Origin: a bacterium
Lineage (GTDB): Bacteria; Pseudomonadota; Gammaproteobacteria; Burkholderiales; Thiobacillaceae
Assembly: GCA_009772925.1 (NCBI GenBank)
Contig: WOUQ01000004.1
Location: forward strand, 82,592 to 146,591
Reading direction: 5' to 3'
DNA length: 64,000 bases
The position numbers and the translations under genes were made by a program. Below are positions 63,431 to 64,000 of this stretch, in pieces. Every line of letters begins with the position of its first letter. Within the stretch, counting starts at the first letter, position 1. A model generated the notes under the pieces. It had not been told where the DNA came from. It ran no database searches and worked only from the letters and a program-made list of their open reading frames with translations.

Positions 63431-64000
63431 ATGGCCGCGCCGCTCAGCAAGAAAATGATCAAACGCATGGCGGTCAGCGATTAAGACCTCGTGCGCGGGG
63501 AACTGCGCTCCGGCGACCTGCTGTTTTGTTCCGGTTCCTATCTGTTTTCAGGGCTGATCCAGCGCTTTACCGGGTCGGTCTGGAGCCATGTGGGCGTGGT
63601 CTATCGGGACGAGGCCCTGAAAAGGGTGTTCGTCCTGGAGAGCGAGACGGGTATCGGTGTTTGCCTCGTGCCTCTTTCCAAGTACCTGCGCGACTATCAC
63701 GGCCGCAATCGCCCGTACCGCGGCCAGATCGTGGTGGGCCGGATCACACCGGGCCTGGATGCGGAGCAGGTCCGCCAGGCGGTCAGCCATGGCATGGACC
63801 TGCTGACCAAACCCTACGACAACGCCGAGATCCTGCGCATCGCCATGCGCATCCTGTTCCGCGTCGGGCGCGGCGGTCGCGACCGGAAATACATCTGCTC
63901 GGAACTTGTCGAGGAATGCTTTCACAGCGCCGGCTTACTTTTCACCCGCCCCGACAACTACATCAGCCCGGACGAGATCTGGCGCAACGCCTGCGTCGAA
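63431..64000 (+). pseudogene. YiiX/YebB-like permuted papain-fold hydrolase, stopped at codon 18 and cut by window end
   Basis: The frame starts MAAPLSKKMIKRMAVSD, meets TAA at 63482-63484, then runs on in frame to the window end as a conserved domain: RSGDLLFCSGSYLFSGLIQR, SVWSHVGVVYRD (catalytic His region), ICSELVEECFHSAGL (catalytic Cys region) and RPDNYISPDEIW. This is the DUF830/YiiX group of cysteine amidases. A TAT or TAC (Tyr) to TAA change would explain the stop. A GTG at 63491 is an alternative start, but has no ribosome binding site. Confidence 0.8.

Overview
The window is GC-rich, densely coded chromosomal DNA from a Gram-negative bacterium, most likely a betaproteobacterium (Rhodocyclales or Nitrosomonadales type). 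That placement is inferred from gene content, not from a search: MnmC, long-form HisG, a homodimeric-type pyruvate dehydrogenase operon (aceE-aceF-lpdA) whose E3 carries its own lipoyl domain, Tat-exported PhoX, and a flavocytochrome c sulfide dehydrogenase (fccAB) that points to sulfide oxidation. No rRNA, tRNA, CRISPR array, integrase or transposase was recognised.

Layout. 1-9.3 kb: mnmC (cut by the window edge), hslO and msrA on the minus strand; an HD-GYP protein; an M20 amidohydrolase and SirB2 pair; a YchJ-type SEC-C protein; an OmpA-like coiled-coil lipoprotein; a Sel1-repeat protein. 9.5-11.1 kb: a scar where a headless moaC and a beheaded clpB meet in opposite orientation, then a degenerate nucleotidyltransferase pair. 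11.2-13.7 kb: a complete NMT1/THI5-like ABC importer. 13.8-19.7 kb: phoX, DUF4126, a DUF4349 lipoprotein and a YejM-like membrane sulfatase-fold protein behind a PmrA-box-like repeat. 20-26.9 kb: fccAB, dtd, hisG, pgm, a PsiF-repeat protein, ylqF and a lipoprotein truncated globin.

27-31.4 kb: a LapD-like receptor with degenerate GGDEF and EAL motifs, transcribed with a thioredoxin-LapG fusion that has lost the LapG catalytic cysteine; slyX; a second OmpA-like lipoprotein. 31.6-37.8 kb: accessory DNA with toxin-antitoxin pieces (orphan CopG/BrnA-type antitoxin with a brnT tail, zeta-like kinase with a small partner, VapBC), ettA, and a stand-alone protein resembling a degenerate GyrB ATPase domain. 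37.8-47.8 kb: a second ABC-F gene with a palindromic repeat doublet inside its reading frame, a SWIM/SNF2 helicase, a membrane-anchored nucleotide cyclase, and unknown exported proteins. 47.9-55.8 kb: a second lipoamide-dehydrogenase-like enzyme, a thioesterase, a DUF433/DUF5615 pair with a nonsense mutation, and a 5 kb block (higB-higA-STAND ATPase with N-terminal DUF4062) lying between a displaced copy of the lpdA 3' end and the intact lpdA. 55.8-64 kb: lpdA, aceF, aceE, an M17 aminopeptidase and a broken YiiX-like cysteine hydrolase.

Three themes recur. Short repeats (heptamer arrays and palindromes) sit inside or against housekeeping genes and are translated in frame. Several genes are cut or stopped (moaC, clpB, brnT, DUF433, a 66-codon gene, the YiiX-like gene), so the genome is either decaying locally or the assembly contains errors. 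Defence and addiction modules cluster at 33-37 kb and 50-56 kb. The strongest candidates for new biology are the lpdA-flanked STAND/HigBA block, the Cys-less thioredoxin-LapG/LapD pair, and the GyrB-like protein.
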